Source: Cristatella mucedo
Taxonomy: Eukaryota; Bryozoa; Phylactolaemata; Cristatellidae
NCBI GenBank assembly: GCA_009760855.2
Contig: WPIO01000006.1
Span: forward strand, 11,495,501 to 11,559,500
Reading direction: 5' to 3'
Length of the DNA stretch: 64,000 bases
How positions within the stretch are numbered: the first letter of the stretch is position 1; every line of letters begins with the position of its first letter. The notes under the pieces are model-generated. The model did no database searches. It was not told the DNA's origin and worked only from the letters and a program-made list of their open reading frames with translations. Both the position numbers and the translations under genes were made by a program. Below are positions 13,001 to 24,189 of the stretch, piece by piece.

Positions 13001-16000
13001 CAAATAGCTCCATGTTGTTCTAAAATTTGAGTCTTGCTGATCCATGCTATGGCTTTGGTGTCAGCGATACCTTGTTTAGGCACTAATGGGTAATAATGGA
13101 GACTGTGGACTGGCACCGTTAATAATGCTGGGCCGTCTCTCCTATTGAGAGTCGTAGCAGCCTAGCAAAAACCCGAGAATCCAAATTGGAACAGTTATTT
13201 AATAGTTATATAGTTATAACGGTTATATACTCGTACAAGTCTTTGACTGTGCTTGGGATAACTGTTGGTATTGGCATTCTTAAATCCTTGCTAGTACAGA
13301 ATGGTCTGTACATATGACAAATACTGTAATAAAAGGATAATAACTCTTCTATATATATATAGACTTTGCACCTAAAGAGGCAAGCGTGGCTTTGTACGGT
13401 ATCGGTTTAACTGACAAATGGATCATATTTAATACGATCGACCTGATCCGTTCTGCTTGGAATGCAAGATCACTACATCGAACAAGTGAATACTAGTAGT
13501 CAAATTACAACAGGTTGGGTCTTTATGAACGCCCACGTCAGTCGTCAGTTTTTAAGCATCTTTCGACCGTCATTCCTAAACAACTTAAATTTGGAACTCG
13601 AGCTTAGATGTGCAGTGGAGTAGAGCTACCGGATCAGGTGTAGGTCCACGGAGCAAGTGCCAGAGAATATTTCGTGACTAAGCAGTTTAGACAGATTCAA
13701 AAACAAATGCTGCAGTCAAGCTCCATCATTTCCTTTTTTAATCTGGGCTATCGTGGTGACAACGTGGTCAGAGTGAACTACTCCAGCCCAGAGAATTTCT
13801 GGAACAAACAAGTTGCTTGTTTGAGCTGATTAGTCTATGGGAGCCAGATACAGCAAGCCTTCTTAAGCATCGGCAGCCGTCTGTCAGACATTCAGATTCC
13901 GGCAACAGGGCTACTGCATGTAAGAAGTTGCAGGCCAGCAAGCCTATTAGGATGGTACCTTTTCAGCATCAGAAGGGGCTGATATTCGAATGCTTAATCT
14001 GCTTTTAGTTTTTGGATGATTCCGAGAAAGAGGGTGATTATCGAGGTGGGAGAGTCGACGTCGGGTTCAATGTCCAGGAAGAGAGCCATGGCTTTGTACT
14101 ACGAGGGGTGCATACTTGCACGTAGCCGATTGTGACGTGCCTTTATTTATTTAACTCGGCTTATTATCTACTGGGTGCACAGTTATTTTGATTTCCAGCT
14201 GTCTTTACCTGCTTTTTTATTAAGGATATGCTTTTCACTAGGGCGAAAGCGACATTGAGCAGCTATGCAAAGTGTTGGAAGTACTAGGGACACCTACTGA
14301 AGATACCTGGCCGGTAAGAACTTATATCTTAGTTGAATGGCATGCCACCTCCACGAGTGTGCATGCTACTATGCAAGTGCTGCTGAAAAAGTTATTCTAG
14401 TAAACAAAGGCTGAAAATAGAAATGCAAGGGTCATGTAGGTTATATTTTTATGTAGAAGGTGCATACAATAGTAGTATTTTTTACGAAAAATATGTGCAA
14501 GTTTTAAAACTCCAATATCAAGAAAAAAGTTAATTTAGCGTAGGGGCTTTAAAATAGCAAGCATTAGCATGAAACTGTCTGCTGTCCTCTGGCATCGAAA
14601 AATGGCAGCAAATCGAGTGCTCAATTTAGTATTTTGGTATGCTAGACATGGCGATGTCATCTCTATTTTCTCTCTGTGGATGCATAGGTCGCACGTCTCT
14701 GCCACTTGATTTTTCTGTCAGCAGCTGCTTTTGCTATGCTTCAGCAGAGCTTTCTTTAATCTCGGCAGACAGGCAGCCGTTGTCCTCGGCCGACGGCTCG
14801 ATCAGGCTGCAGGCTTTGCCGAGTGAGGCGTACTGCTGTTGATCGGACTGAAACCCACTATATTGGTGTTCTCACAACCAGCGATTGCCTCCTGCTGTGG
14901 TGGGAGGTAGCTGTTTGGCCTTCCTTTCAAGTTGTTACCTTGTATTTAACTGTGTGATTTCAGATCAAGCTCAACAATGAAGTTAGTTTGAAGCATCTCA
15001 TCACAAATGCTGAAAAGCATATGGTGTGTCAACAAGAATCTTGCCTGCTCCACCTTTCCCTAAAATATCTTCTTTGGTTCTTATCGTGAACTTGCTCTTT
15101 TTATTCCCATCTTTAATGTCAATTTAATCTTGATCTCTTGACCGGCTCTACGATATTTGCTTCCATCTTGAGCAAGGGGTTAACAGATTGATGTTACTAG
15201 GAAGTTATATATTATGTTATAGTTACACTCAGGATAATAATCATGTAAATTGTATCAGGTTTTAGTCATATGTATATGTAGCCTTAAACCACAAGTTTTT
15301 TTTTGAAAGCCACCTATAACAAACATACCGTTGTCAAGTGCCTGCTCGTGCAGTTCAGTACATTTATGTCTGTACTTACTATCTTTTTAAGCTTAGTTTC
15401 CAAAGGCGGCTCGGCTTTGAAAACTAAGCTACTACATCAGATTACTACCTAATCTTTAACCAGCCGGGGATTAACGAAAACGAGCTCATAGCCGGTCTAT
15501 TTCTTAATATAACTTGCTGCTCGATACTGTGGCATATGCAAAAATGCAGCTGCCTCTGTGCTGTGTTTTTTATGTAGCCTTGTTACACTTTTGTTACACT
15601 TTTTTTTACACTGTTAAATCCTTTGGAGACCGTGCATTTAGTTCATATGCTCCCAAAGCCTGGAACTCCCTCCCGACCTGCGTCAGAACATCCCCTGACC
15701 TGACCACATTTAAAAGGAACCTAAAAACACACCTATTTAGGACAGCATTTAGTGGGTCCCTGTGATTCGTCCTTGATGTGCTTATGCGTGCTGACACTGT
15801 GCATGCTGCCACTAACCACATTTGCATGCTGACCCTGTGCATGTCACCCCTTACCATGTTATTAATTTCGTTTGTTTTTCAAGCATGACTTTACTTACCA
15901 TTCAATTGCATTTCCCTTTGCAGCAAATGTAAAGCGCCTAGAGAGAGATTAAGTTCTCTGAGGGCGCTTTATCAAGTGAATTATTGTTATTATTATTATT

Positions 16001-16466
16001 ACACGTTTACTAGGGAGTGTCTGATTTACCTGACTATGGGAAAATTACATTTGCTGAGAGCACACCAGTGCCGATTGAGAACATAGTACCGGATGCACCT
16101 GAAGTGGCTGTTGAACTACTCAAAAAGTTTCTCGTGTACCCTTCAAAGCAGCGGGTTGCTGCAACTGAGGTATGAGCTAGAGGAGCCACGTGTGGATCGC
16201 TTCCTGTTGCTGGCCAGCACTCAGAAATCTGTTGGGCTTCAATAGGGCATTGCCATTAATGGAAACCTTCATGAACCTTGCAGGCACTTCTGCATGATTA
16301 TTTCTTTATGGAACCACTTCCGGCTCATCATTCAGAGCTGCCTATTCCCCAACGCAGCAAAAAGATCAAGCGTCCTCAGGCCCAAGACTTCAGCATAGAC
16401 CGTCCGATCACGGACTCACTAATTGACCCCGAATTCGTTGCACCATACGTGAGCAGGAAATCCTAG
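7854..16466 (+). CDS. CDK20: Cyclin-dependent kinase 20 (cell cycle-related kinase)
   Basis: Ser/Thr kinase of the CMGC group. In animals CDK20/CCRK activates CILK1/MAK-type kinases and controls cilium assembly and length. Ten exons with GT-AG introns and continuous phase: 7854-7928, 8206-8279, 8388-8427, 8550-8738, 11031-11158, 11277-11339, 12647-12698, 14242-14313, 16014-16169 and 16284-16466. They encode 343 aa; the human protein is 346 aa. Visible motifs: glycine loop GEGAHGIVF (11-19), catalytic Lys in VALKK (33), HRD (125-127), KPANL, DFG (145-147), APE, and the C-terminal [13 protein letters not shown] block that is typical of CDK20. The ATG at 7854 gives the family N-terminus ([13 protein letters not shown]). 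The usual activating Thr of the T-loop is Ser163 here ([12 protein letters not shown]). Intron 4 holds two L2 fragments and intron 8 holds a third that ends 13 bp before exon 9 (16014). A possible in-frame extra exon lies at 14964-15023. Identification is secure. Confidence 0.96.
8833..8960 (-). mobile_element. L2-like LINE, 3' tail fragment
   Basis: Family 3' hairpin (GCGCCTAGAGAGAG with its complement) plus about 70 bp of 3' UTR, reverse orientation, in CDK20 intron 4. No coding part is left. Confidence 0.75.
9499..10812 (-). mobile_element. L2-like LINE, diverged 5'-truncated copy with an internal GA repeat
   Basis: (AAT)n tail at 9499-9520, a diverged hairpin, then reverse-transcriptase C-terminal sequence broken into ORFs at 9896-10093, 10176-10541 and 10651-10848. 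The last carries [17 protein letters not shown] and an altered active site (FHADD). A (GA)n run interrupts the coding part. It is older than the copies at 461 and 27318. It lies in CDK20 intron 4, antisense to the gene. Confidence 0.85.
9976..10052. repeat. (GA)n microsatellite inside the LINE
   Basis: About 38 uninterrupted GA units within the LINE coding region. It expanded after insertion, because sister copies have only a short AGAG here. Confidence 0.95.
11340..12646 (+). other. CDK20 intron 6, no other gene seen
   Basis: Unique-looking intronic sequence. The only structure noted is a short imperfect repeat of AGGGTCTGATTAGG around 12370-12410 and a diverged copy near 12490. Confidence 0.6.
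12699..14241 (+). other. CDK20 intron 7, no other gene seen
   Basis: About 1.5 kb between exons 12647-12698 and 14242-14313. No family-like ORF or recognised repeat was found. A short TA run lies near 13350. Confidence 0.6.
14964..15023 (+). other. CDK20: Possible 60-nt cassette exon of CDK20
   Basis: Exactly 20 sense codons lie between a good acceptor (pyrimidine-rich tract, GATTTCAG) and a usable donor (ATG followed by GTGTGT). Flanking exons meet at phase 0, so inclusion adds 20 residues ([20 protein letters not shown]) between Trp-Pro and [10 protein letters not shown] without shifting the frame. Vertebrate CDK20 has no such insert, so skipping gives the conserved protein. It may be a chance pairing of splice-like sites. 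Confidence 0.3.
15615..16000 (+). mobile_element. L2-like LINE, 3' end in CDK20 intron 8
   Basis: The last ~50 codons of the LINE ORF ([19 protein letters not shown] region), the 3' UTR, the hairpin and an (ATT)n tail ending at 16000. The tail stops 13 bp before the first base of CDK20 exon 9 (16014). Confidence 0.9.
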
Positions 16467-17804
16467 CTGCATACATAAGAGATTAGCAACTGTATGCTAT
16501 CATCTTAATGAGCATGCTGCTGCTGCCACCTGTGGACTTGCCTGCCTGCTTACTGCATAGAATTGGAAAGGGCATGTGAGGTTGCAATCGATTCTTAAGC
16601 AGCTTTGATGTGTAATGAGCTGTGATAAATGATTGTCGGTGAGGATGGTGACAGAATGTGAAGACTTGCCTAATATGCCGTTGTCCTGTAATAACGTTGC
16701 ATTACTACAGGCTGTTTGTTTCTGCTGTGCAGAGGCACATTGTTAACTCTTCACGTCGTCGAAGATGTGCAGGAAATAGAATATTGACAAAATCTTCGTG
16801 TTTTGCTGTAGGCAGATACAACTAGCAGGTACAACTAGCCAAAAAGGTATAATTGGTTAAGCAATTAGATCACCTGACTGCGGACCCAGCTAAAATAATT
16901 TAGTACTTCAGTTGTCTGAAATCATGGTTACCTGGAGAATTTACTTTTCTATCATTTGTATTGATTTCATGTTCACAATGAAGAAACTAATAGTATTAAC
17001 TATGTACAAGTCATATACATTTCTTGTTTCTATCATTGTGAATTCCACGTAGTTAATGGCAGAGTACTTTTCACAAACCTACATGTAGTGCTATAATAAT
17101 GGAGCTCTTAGCCAAATCATCAGTTGTGGTCTCATAGAGTAACAACTTTCAATTAAAATTTTGCTGCGATCGCTTGCCAAGGGTAGGCGACATGTGCCAC
17201 TAGATGTTGTCTGTGTGGATTATATGGTTGAGCTTGGTGAAAATCTGCAGGTCAGAATTAAACACTGTTAAGACTGTTTGTACTCTTTCAAGCTAGCAAC
17301 TCGGAGGGGGCCAACACTTATACTGTCTTATACTTATACTGAAAGGTCAGTTAGTTCAACGGTGTCATTTTTTCTATGCTGTATAACCAAACGTACGTAT
17401 GTCCATCGTCCGAAGGTAGGAGGGCTGGTCCACCCCGGATACAGGCATGTGTGCTACAGCACGGACCGTGTGTCCTTGAAGCGGAACTCGACTAGCTGGT
17501 CTGTGTGGCCAGACATAAGCCCTTTTAAGAATGATTACAAATAACTTGAAGTTAACCCTCCTTTGAAGCTCCACTCCGGCCCGGCATTATCTTGTTATTC
17601 CATCAATTATTATGATTAAAAATATCAATTCACATGTAACACGGTTTTTGTCAGTGAGTAGTAAGATTTAATTTTCCAATTTTTAGAGCCTCAAAAGTGT
17701 AGAAAATGATTATTTATCCCTAAAAACTTGGCTTTGTGACGAGGGCAGTGATAATTTTGCAATTTACCAATTTCTATTAAGAGGTATTTGAAGTCGATAC
17801 GCTT
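16467..17804. other. Intergenic, downstream of CDK20
   Basis: No gene or recognised repeat seen. CDK20's 3' UTR must lie here, but no unambiguous AATAAA was identified close to the stop codon. Confidence 0.5.
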
Positions 17805-18385
17805 CTTAAGAGGGGATGTCAAAAAATACCTATAAATTTTGTCCGCCAATCAAATGTATGTTTATGGTACCTTTCGAATGATAAATATGTTTGAACTGGG
17901 ATCGGAAGTTGTGACGACTAACACCTTAAAGAAAAATTGGTTATGCCAACCATGCCTAACCCGGATGTAAAACGGAAGCAACAAATCTACAAATAAAAAA
18001 TGTACCGATCTCTGCATCATATGCGACTTGTATCCCAACTTGTCGAATCTTGGTAGATCGCAATATATGCTTGAAGCTTGTTGAGGTGCATACTTGTTAC
18101 TTTTATACAGCTTCATTTCCAAGGTTGGTTGGTGCCTTGTAAATTAAATTACTCAACTAATATTTCACATATCGGAATGAAATTTGAAATGCGAGTTCCG
18201 CTCTGCTTTTTTACCCTAGTTTTTAATATTTTTGATTTAGGTTTGATACATTTGGCTGTATACGTCATCAAACCTAGAGCCTTATTTTTCGTAATCGTGG
18301 ACATATTAAAATAATCAAAAATATTAAAAAATAGGGCAAACAAGCAGAGGTATTTTCTTGACTTTCCTCCTTCTTAGGGGAGGGC
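17805..18385. mobile_element. Putative ~580-bp non-autonomous DNA transposon with long inverted ends
   Basis: The left end (CTTAAGAGGGGATGTCAAAA, then ATACCT) and the reverse complement of the right end (CCTAAGAAGGAGGAAAGTCA, then AGAAAATACCT) match imperfectly over about 35 bp. A second, internal inverted repeat of about 40 bp (18199-18236 against 18312-18350, core TTTTTAATATTTTTGATT) lies near the right end. There is no coding capacity. The superfamily is unknown and no clear target duplication was found. Confidence 0.45.
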
Positions 18386-18716
18386 AATTCGGAGCGGTCA
18401 GAAGTGGTGAGAATGTAGCAGCTATGAAATTCACGACAGACAAGCCAAGCTGAAGAGTTTGCTACTAGATTTTGAAGAGCCAGCTCTAAGCAAGGTTCAG
18501 TGTGCTACACAATTTGTCTGGATTAGTGAGCAACCAGCGCATTTTGTAGGGAAACAGATCGCGATTGATCGCAGCTTTTCATGCAGTCGCCAGGGGGATC
18601 AGTTCTCATGCATTCGATTTCCTGGGTGTTGATGGACACGTAGTTGCCTCCTGCTTACTGCACGTGTGTGCAGCCAAGCTAGCCAGCTCACCTAGCTTGG
18701 TTTTAAGGTATGGTAC

Positions 18717-18790
18717 TAATAATAATGCGTTTGACATGGCGCCCTCAGAGAGCTCAATCTATTTCTAAGCACTTTAAATTTGCTACAATG
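18717..18790 (-). mobile_element. L2-like LINE tail fragment
   Basis: A short AAT run followed by a degraded family hairpin, reverse orientation. Only the last ~75 bp of the element survive. Confidence 0.6.
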
Positions 18791-19329
18791 AGGTTGACAG
18801 CTTTATCGCTGATGACTGGAGCACTCTACCTTATGGCGGTCGACTAAAGATGCCCGTTCAAGCAGCTGCATTTAAGCAACTCCAAGATTGCATTTCGACT
18901 ATCTCCACTGACGTAATAAGCTTAGATTAGTCGGGGGGGGGGCCTCTTCTAGAAGCATCTCCTCTGGAGAAGCCGCGGCATTGAAATCGTCTTAAGCGTG
19001 CACTTTGTAGTGCGGGTTCTCTCTCTTTCTCTCTCTCGTCGCTTTCCAATAATTCTAAATAGCAGGTCCGTTTAGCAAGGTGCTACGCGCCGGCATTGCC
19101 GCATACTTAGGCACTCGTCGTAAAACCCTGGGATTGGGGGGGAGCCACAGATTAGCCTCTGCCGTTCAGCCGTTAGCCGAATGTCCGATACCGGGACGAC
19201 CATCTCAGTTGTCGATCCGAGTGACTGGAAATTGACGATTACCAAGCGATTGGAGATTACCCGATGGCCAAGCGGGACCAGCCTCGGGACGGGCCTGCGT
19301 CTCGAGATGCAGTGTTCGACACGAGAGTT

Positions 19330-19503
19330 CAGACACCCGATATTTGGTGGGTCTTTGTGATTCGTTCTTCGTGTGCATGTACCTGCTTACACCAGGCCTG
19401 CTGCTAGCGGCATTTGGTAATGCTTTCTATACAGCATCTGTAAAGTGCCTGGGAAGAGATTCAGTTCTCTGAGGGGCTATACAAATGAATTATTATTGTT
19501 GTT
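19330..19503 (+). mobile_element. L2-like LINE/SINE 3' fragment
   Basis: Diverged 3' UTR (GGGTCTTTGTGATTCGT) and hairpin with an ATT/GTT tail, plus orientation. The variant CTATACAAATGAATTATT ending is the one seen in the SINE family. Confidence 0.6.
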
Positions 19504-19841
19504 AAATTGGTAGCTGTTGAAAAGATCCACCTATTTTGTTACACGGCAGAATTGCGAATACAGTAGGAATGGGCAGGGGGTGGTTATCGAGGCAACTGCA
19601 ATCTGCAGCAGCTGAGCCCATCAAGAGTCGTACAACTTGGTTGCAGCATCATTTTGGCGCGAGGTTGTGGTATCAGGAAAGATACGTTCCTTACTTTACT
19701 GGAAAGACATTGAAGAACGAGACCAAAGCCTGCATACGTTTATTTGCGAGAAGCTCCTATAAATCTGGCCTGTGGTGTAGCTTCATTACCGTATTACCGG
19801 ATGCAGACAAAGTGAACGGAGCCATTAAGGCTTACACACAC

Positions 19842-19851
19842 GCGCGAGCAC

Positions 19852-19890
<39 letters not shown>

Positions 19891-19919
19891 ACACACATAT
19901 ACACACACACACATGTATG

Positions 19920-20017
<98 letters not shown>

Positions 20018-20070
20018 TGTGTGTGTGTGGGTGTGTGTGTGTGTGTGTGGGGGGTGTGTGTGTGTGTGTG
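19842..20070. repeat. Compound (AC)n-(TA)n-(GT)n microsatellite
   Basis: An AC run, a short TA run and a long GT run follow each other, so the two arms are complementary around a TA centre. Cys/Val and His/Thr ORFs over it are artefacts. Confidence 0.97.
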
Positions 20071-20205
20071 TCATTTGCATTTGTATAGCGCCCTAAGAGA
20101 ACTTAATCACTATTCAGGCGCTTCACATATGCCACAGGGCTCGAGCCCACGACCTCGGCCAAGCCATGATCGGTGCGAGCACCTTAAACACAGGACCAAT
20201 CCAGC
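20071..20205 (-). mobile_element. tRNA-headed SINE, family 1, with LINE-type 3' end
   Basis: Reverse orientation. The tail hairpin (GCGCCTGAATAGTG type) comes first, then the head with a degenerate B box (GGGCTCGAGCCC) and an A-box-like region. It borders the GT microsatellite directly. Confidence 0.75.
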
Positions 20206-20633
20206 GCGGCGCTTTGGTATTCTTATCTAAGTAGGCCCGAATTGTTGCTGCGGTGCATACCTGAAATTAGGAAGAATTGACCAAGGAGCTGGTGCAGTGG
20301 TGTAATGAAAAGTCACTTTGGAGCAGGACACATAGATTTTGGGAGATGCCACAGAAGATATTCTAGCACCTTCAAATGAAATCCATGTTTTTTTTCTATC
20401 TTTTTTTAACCAGGCCGTCAGCGCCAAAACAAGCCTCTTAATATCCAGCATGTTCCATCCAACACTCCGAGAAATTCAAATGGGCTAGTTAGTAATGGGC
20501 TAAAATGAAGAAGGAAGATATGCATACGGCTTTGCAAAGATTTGCATTTAGAGCAGATTGAGCTAAGCATAGAATTCGCTAGCTCGGCGTCTCTTAGGGA
20601 AGTCGCTTCCCAATCTTCCTGTCTTGTTGCCCT

Positions 20634-20634
<1 letters not shown>

Positions 20635-20670
<36 letters not shown>

Positions 20671-20775
20671 ACTTGATAAAGCGCCCTCAGAGAACTTAAT
20701 CTCTTTCTAGGCGCTTTACATTTGCTGCAAAGGGAAATGCAATTGAATGGTAAGTAAAATCATGCTTGAAAAACA
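20635..20775 (-). mobile_element. L2-like LINE, 3' tail fragment
   Basis: (AAT)n run at 20635-20669 followed by a well-conserved hairpin and about 70 bp of 3' UTR, reverse orientation. A very short 5'-truncated insertion. Confidence 0.9.
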
Positions 20776-21665
20776 GTAGCAGAGAATCAGATTGTCGACC
20801 AACATGGCCTCTCTATTCGTTGTCGTTCAGATCTAAATTTCAAAAGAAAAATCTAGGGGTTCCTGGTGCAATTACTTTAAATACATTCCTGTATAGTAAT
20901 CTGCCGAAAGTCAAAAGACAAGAAACGTCAATGTGACTCTTGATCTCGTTTGACTGAAGCCTTTACCGAATTAGTGGCTCGCATGTGTATCATTAGTCAT
21001 GCTATTTTCAAGTGATAAAAGTTGGTCGTATTTGTTGTAAGAAAAAACTAATCACTAGAATAGTTTTGTTTTCCAATTCCTAGAGTTGGTCAAAATAGCA
21101 TACTATTCGTTTGCTTGACAACACAGAAATAGCTAATACCTAATATTAGACACAATGCGTTCTAGAATAGTTTTTACCTATCAAAATCTGTAGGCAACAT
21201 AACATACACATTATATACATATAATACACGTATATTAAAATGCATACATATATTCTTATGAATTCTCTACGTCAACCTCTGAGCTAAATCGTCTGCTGCA
21301 AACGCAGCATGCGAAACAGTGCTGTTAGTGGTTGTAGACTCGTGACAAATATTGGTAGAGCGGGCGCCTCTGAAAACTGCGAACGATTCCTAGATGTTTC
21401 ATCGAGACACGCAGGTACGCCGATAGTATAGAAATATGGCACCTATCAAGAGCACCTATACCTTTTTAAATAACAAGTTCGTTTCGTTGACACAGCAATC
21501 TATTCCAGCAGTAGTAGGCCACAACCATAGTGCAAGGCTCACTCGTTCGAAGCCCAAAGCATAGCTGACCGACCATCACTTTAAATGCCGCATTAATTTG
21601 TTCCAGTCAATTATGATATATCTTACTCCTAATTATGTCGGGAATTTATGGGTGGAACACCTAAC

Positions 21666-21701
<36 letters not shown>

Positions 21702-21816
21702 ACTTGATAAAGCGCCCTCAGAGAACTTAATCTCTCTCTAGGCGCTTTACATTTGCTGCAAAGGGAAATGCAATTGAATGGTAAGTAAAATCATGCTTGA
21801 AAAACAAACGAAATGA
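21666..21816 (-). mobile_element. L2-like LINE, 3' tail fragment
   Basis: Same structure as the 20635 copy: a long AAT run, hairpin and 3' UTR up to the AAACAAACGAAATGAA stretch. The sequence is close to the family consensus, suggesting recent insertion. Confidence 0.9.
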
Positions 21817-22364
21817 ACTATCACAAGTATTGTCGTAATCTAATCGATTGAAGATGCATACGAAATAGGTCATTTGTAATACCCTTAAGAAAACTCTGAA
21901 TCTCATTCTCGTTGCTTTGCAACTCGTTTCAAGTGTATCAACAACCTACGGTTGACGACATGCACAAGAAATCGCGCATAGAAAAGCATGCACAAGCTAG
22001 CACCACACTCCGGCCGCAATGCTAAAGGAAACGAGAAGAAACTCGGGGCCACCGGCCAGCTGACAGGACTTCTGGCGAGTAGCATGCAATGAATCCTGCG
22101 AAGGAAAATCTCGCAGAAACGAAAGAGGGCAAGTTTACTGGCGAAAAGGGAAAGCTACGCGGAACAGACGCGCCTTTAGTAGCTGAGACTAAAGTTACGC
22201 AAAGTCATTGCAGATTGCCATCGAAGCGCGAAGCTAGCTCGGTGGGTGCTTACGAGGTGAAGGTTCGACCGCCATAAGATTTCAATTTAGTTCGAGGGGC
22301 GGCGATACGAGTGCAAACGCGAGGGTCACGAGCGCGGAGCACTGGAGGAGCGAGCAGGTCGGAG

Positions 22365-22530
22365 GCCTTGGCTTGGCCCAGGGGTTAACGTGCTTGCCTC
22401 AAACGACCAGCGAGTCGAAGTGAATGCATTTGATGACCCCGAGGTCGTGGGCTCGAGCCGTGAGGCAGATGTGAAACGCCTGGGTAGAGATTAAGTTCTG
22501 TCTTGGCGCGCTATACAAAGGAATTACGCA
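22365..22530 (+). mobile_element. tRNA-headed SINE, family 1
   Basis: An A-box-like TTGGCCCAGGGGTTAA and B-box-like GGGCTCGAGCC head, with a LINE-type 3' end (ACGCCTGGGTAGAGATTAAG, then CTATACAAAGGAATTA). An insertion between the boxes makes this copy longer than its sisters. Confidence 0.75.
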
Positions 22531-22798
22531 ATTGTTAATTTGTGGGCTGGTTCTCGAGATCGAAGTGAACTGTAAGCCAGACTGAGGATCTTGAAATCGA
22601 TTCGATGCTTGAAGGGAATCAAGTGAAGGTCAGATAGAAGTCGTGCGATATGGCAGCCAAAGCCGTCGATGGCAGGTCAGCCGAGCTGCTGAGCTTTACA
22701 CCAATTGCATGCTATTCGCGGCAAAGGCAAAGGAATCCTGAAAAACGTAGCGCAGAAACCTAGACGCGACGTCACAAATACTTGAGCTAGTTTGGCCT

Positions 22799-23160
22799 TA
22801 TAATAATAATACGTTTGTATAGCGCCCTCAGAGAACATAATCTATCTAGGCACTTTACAAATGCTGTAAAGGAAGCATGACCGAGTGGTTAGTGGGAGCA
22901 TGCTACGAGCACCACATATTTAGAGGTGACATGAACAAGGTCAACATGCAAATATGGTTAGTGGCAGCATGCACGGTGTCAGTACGCAAAGTCACGCAAA
23001 AGACGAGTCTTAAGGACCCAATACACTTTGACGTTTAAAAAGAAGCTTAGGACGCACCTGTTTATTACAGCTTTTGGTAGGTCTTTGCGATTCGTCCTTC
23101 GTGTGCATGTACCTGCTTGCACTATGTCTGATGCTTGCGACGATACCACCAATCACTAGG
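22799..23160. mobile_element. Two L2-like LINE 3' fragments in opposite orientation
   Basis: 22799-23020 is a reverse copy: AAT run, hairpin and 3' UTR. 23026-23160 is a forward fragment that encodes a diverged FKKKLRTHLFITAF end and continues into 3' UTR. They meet head to head with no spacer, either from nested insertion or rearrangement. Confidence 0.6.
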
Positions 23161-23279
23161 ACCGGCGAGCCGCGATGGCGCACTAGGTAAAGCTTGCTAT
23201 GCAAAAGTGTGAGGCATTCCTGCCGTAAGGTGGAAGCAAGCGGAGCCCTAGTTCTCCGGTCAGGGTCTCACAGCTCCGG

Positions 23280-23560
23280 TTCGGGCTCCTCGTCCTAATT
23301 GGATCGTTCCCCGCAATAGACGCAGGTAGCCCAAGTGCGGGGACGGATTCCGTCCGCAGGAGTGCTTGTGCTGTTGAGAGCGTGCGAGGAGTGTGGAGAT
23401 AAAACCAAGCTAGACGCGCAGCGACTTTGTGCGCTAGCGAATAAAGCTCAGTAAAATCCCCAATTTGCGTGTCTCGCTCTCCAATTCACGTGGCGGACTC
23501 ACGACCCCCTTTAGTAACGGTGAGCAGGTCAGCGCCAGAAACGCTCGTTTCGTGGCGGCC
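23280..23560 (+). other. LTR-like segment
   Basis: GC-rich sequence with an AATAAA (near 23440), followed by short terminal sequence and TGGCGGACTCACGACC, which could be a tRNA primer-binding site. No gag/pol ORF follows, and no second LTR was identified. It is a guess from layout. Confidence 0.2.
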
Positions 23561-24189
23561 TGCTTATTGCGCGTAGGCGCGCACCGAACGGCAATGGGCG
23601 GTAGGTTACGCCGCTAGGTGTAAGCGGCAGGTTAAGTACTCCGCCTCCGCCGAGCCTTCGGCGTTACCAAAGGGACGTATTGACGAGATTTGTTATCAGG
23701 GGGGTGTGAGACAGGTCTATGCATTTCATACGAAGAACGTGCAGGACATGGTTTAAAGGCTTGGCCTTCTTTTTAGCCCGGAAGAAAAATTTAGCCACGA
23801 GTTTAATACAGAGACGCACTGTGAAGCACAAGAGAGAATACCACGGCGACGAGCGGTTGCAGTCATACATGGACTACGGTGAGGATTGGAGTCCATTGTA
23901 TCTCGCTCACTCTGAATTTATGAGAAAGCAAAGCTAGGTAACCAGTGAGATCATCGGCATAATGCTTGCTGTTGAGCTGCAAACAAAGATGGTCGGTAGA
24001 GTACATCAACAGTTTCGGGTTATTGCGCCGTTATTCCACGACATCCCTACAAAATTTGGACATGGATTTAGTTAAAAATAAATTGGTAAGACTAGCGATA
24101 ATCCTCAAACACCAAGCGTTGGACAGTGAGTCCTGACTTTTGACGGCATTTTCAAGTCTACGCTAAGAACTCCTCTCGGTTTCTCTTGT

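Noticed and set aside
19536-20096. A 186-codon ORF
   Set aside because: Most of it is translated CA/TG microsatellite.
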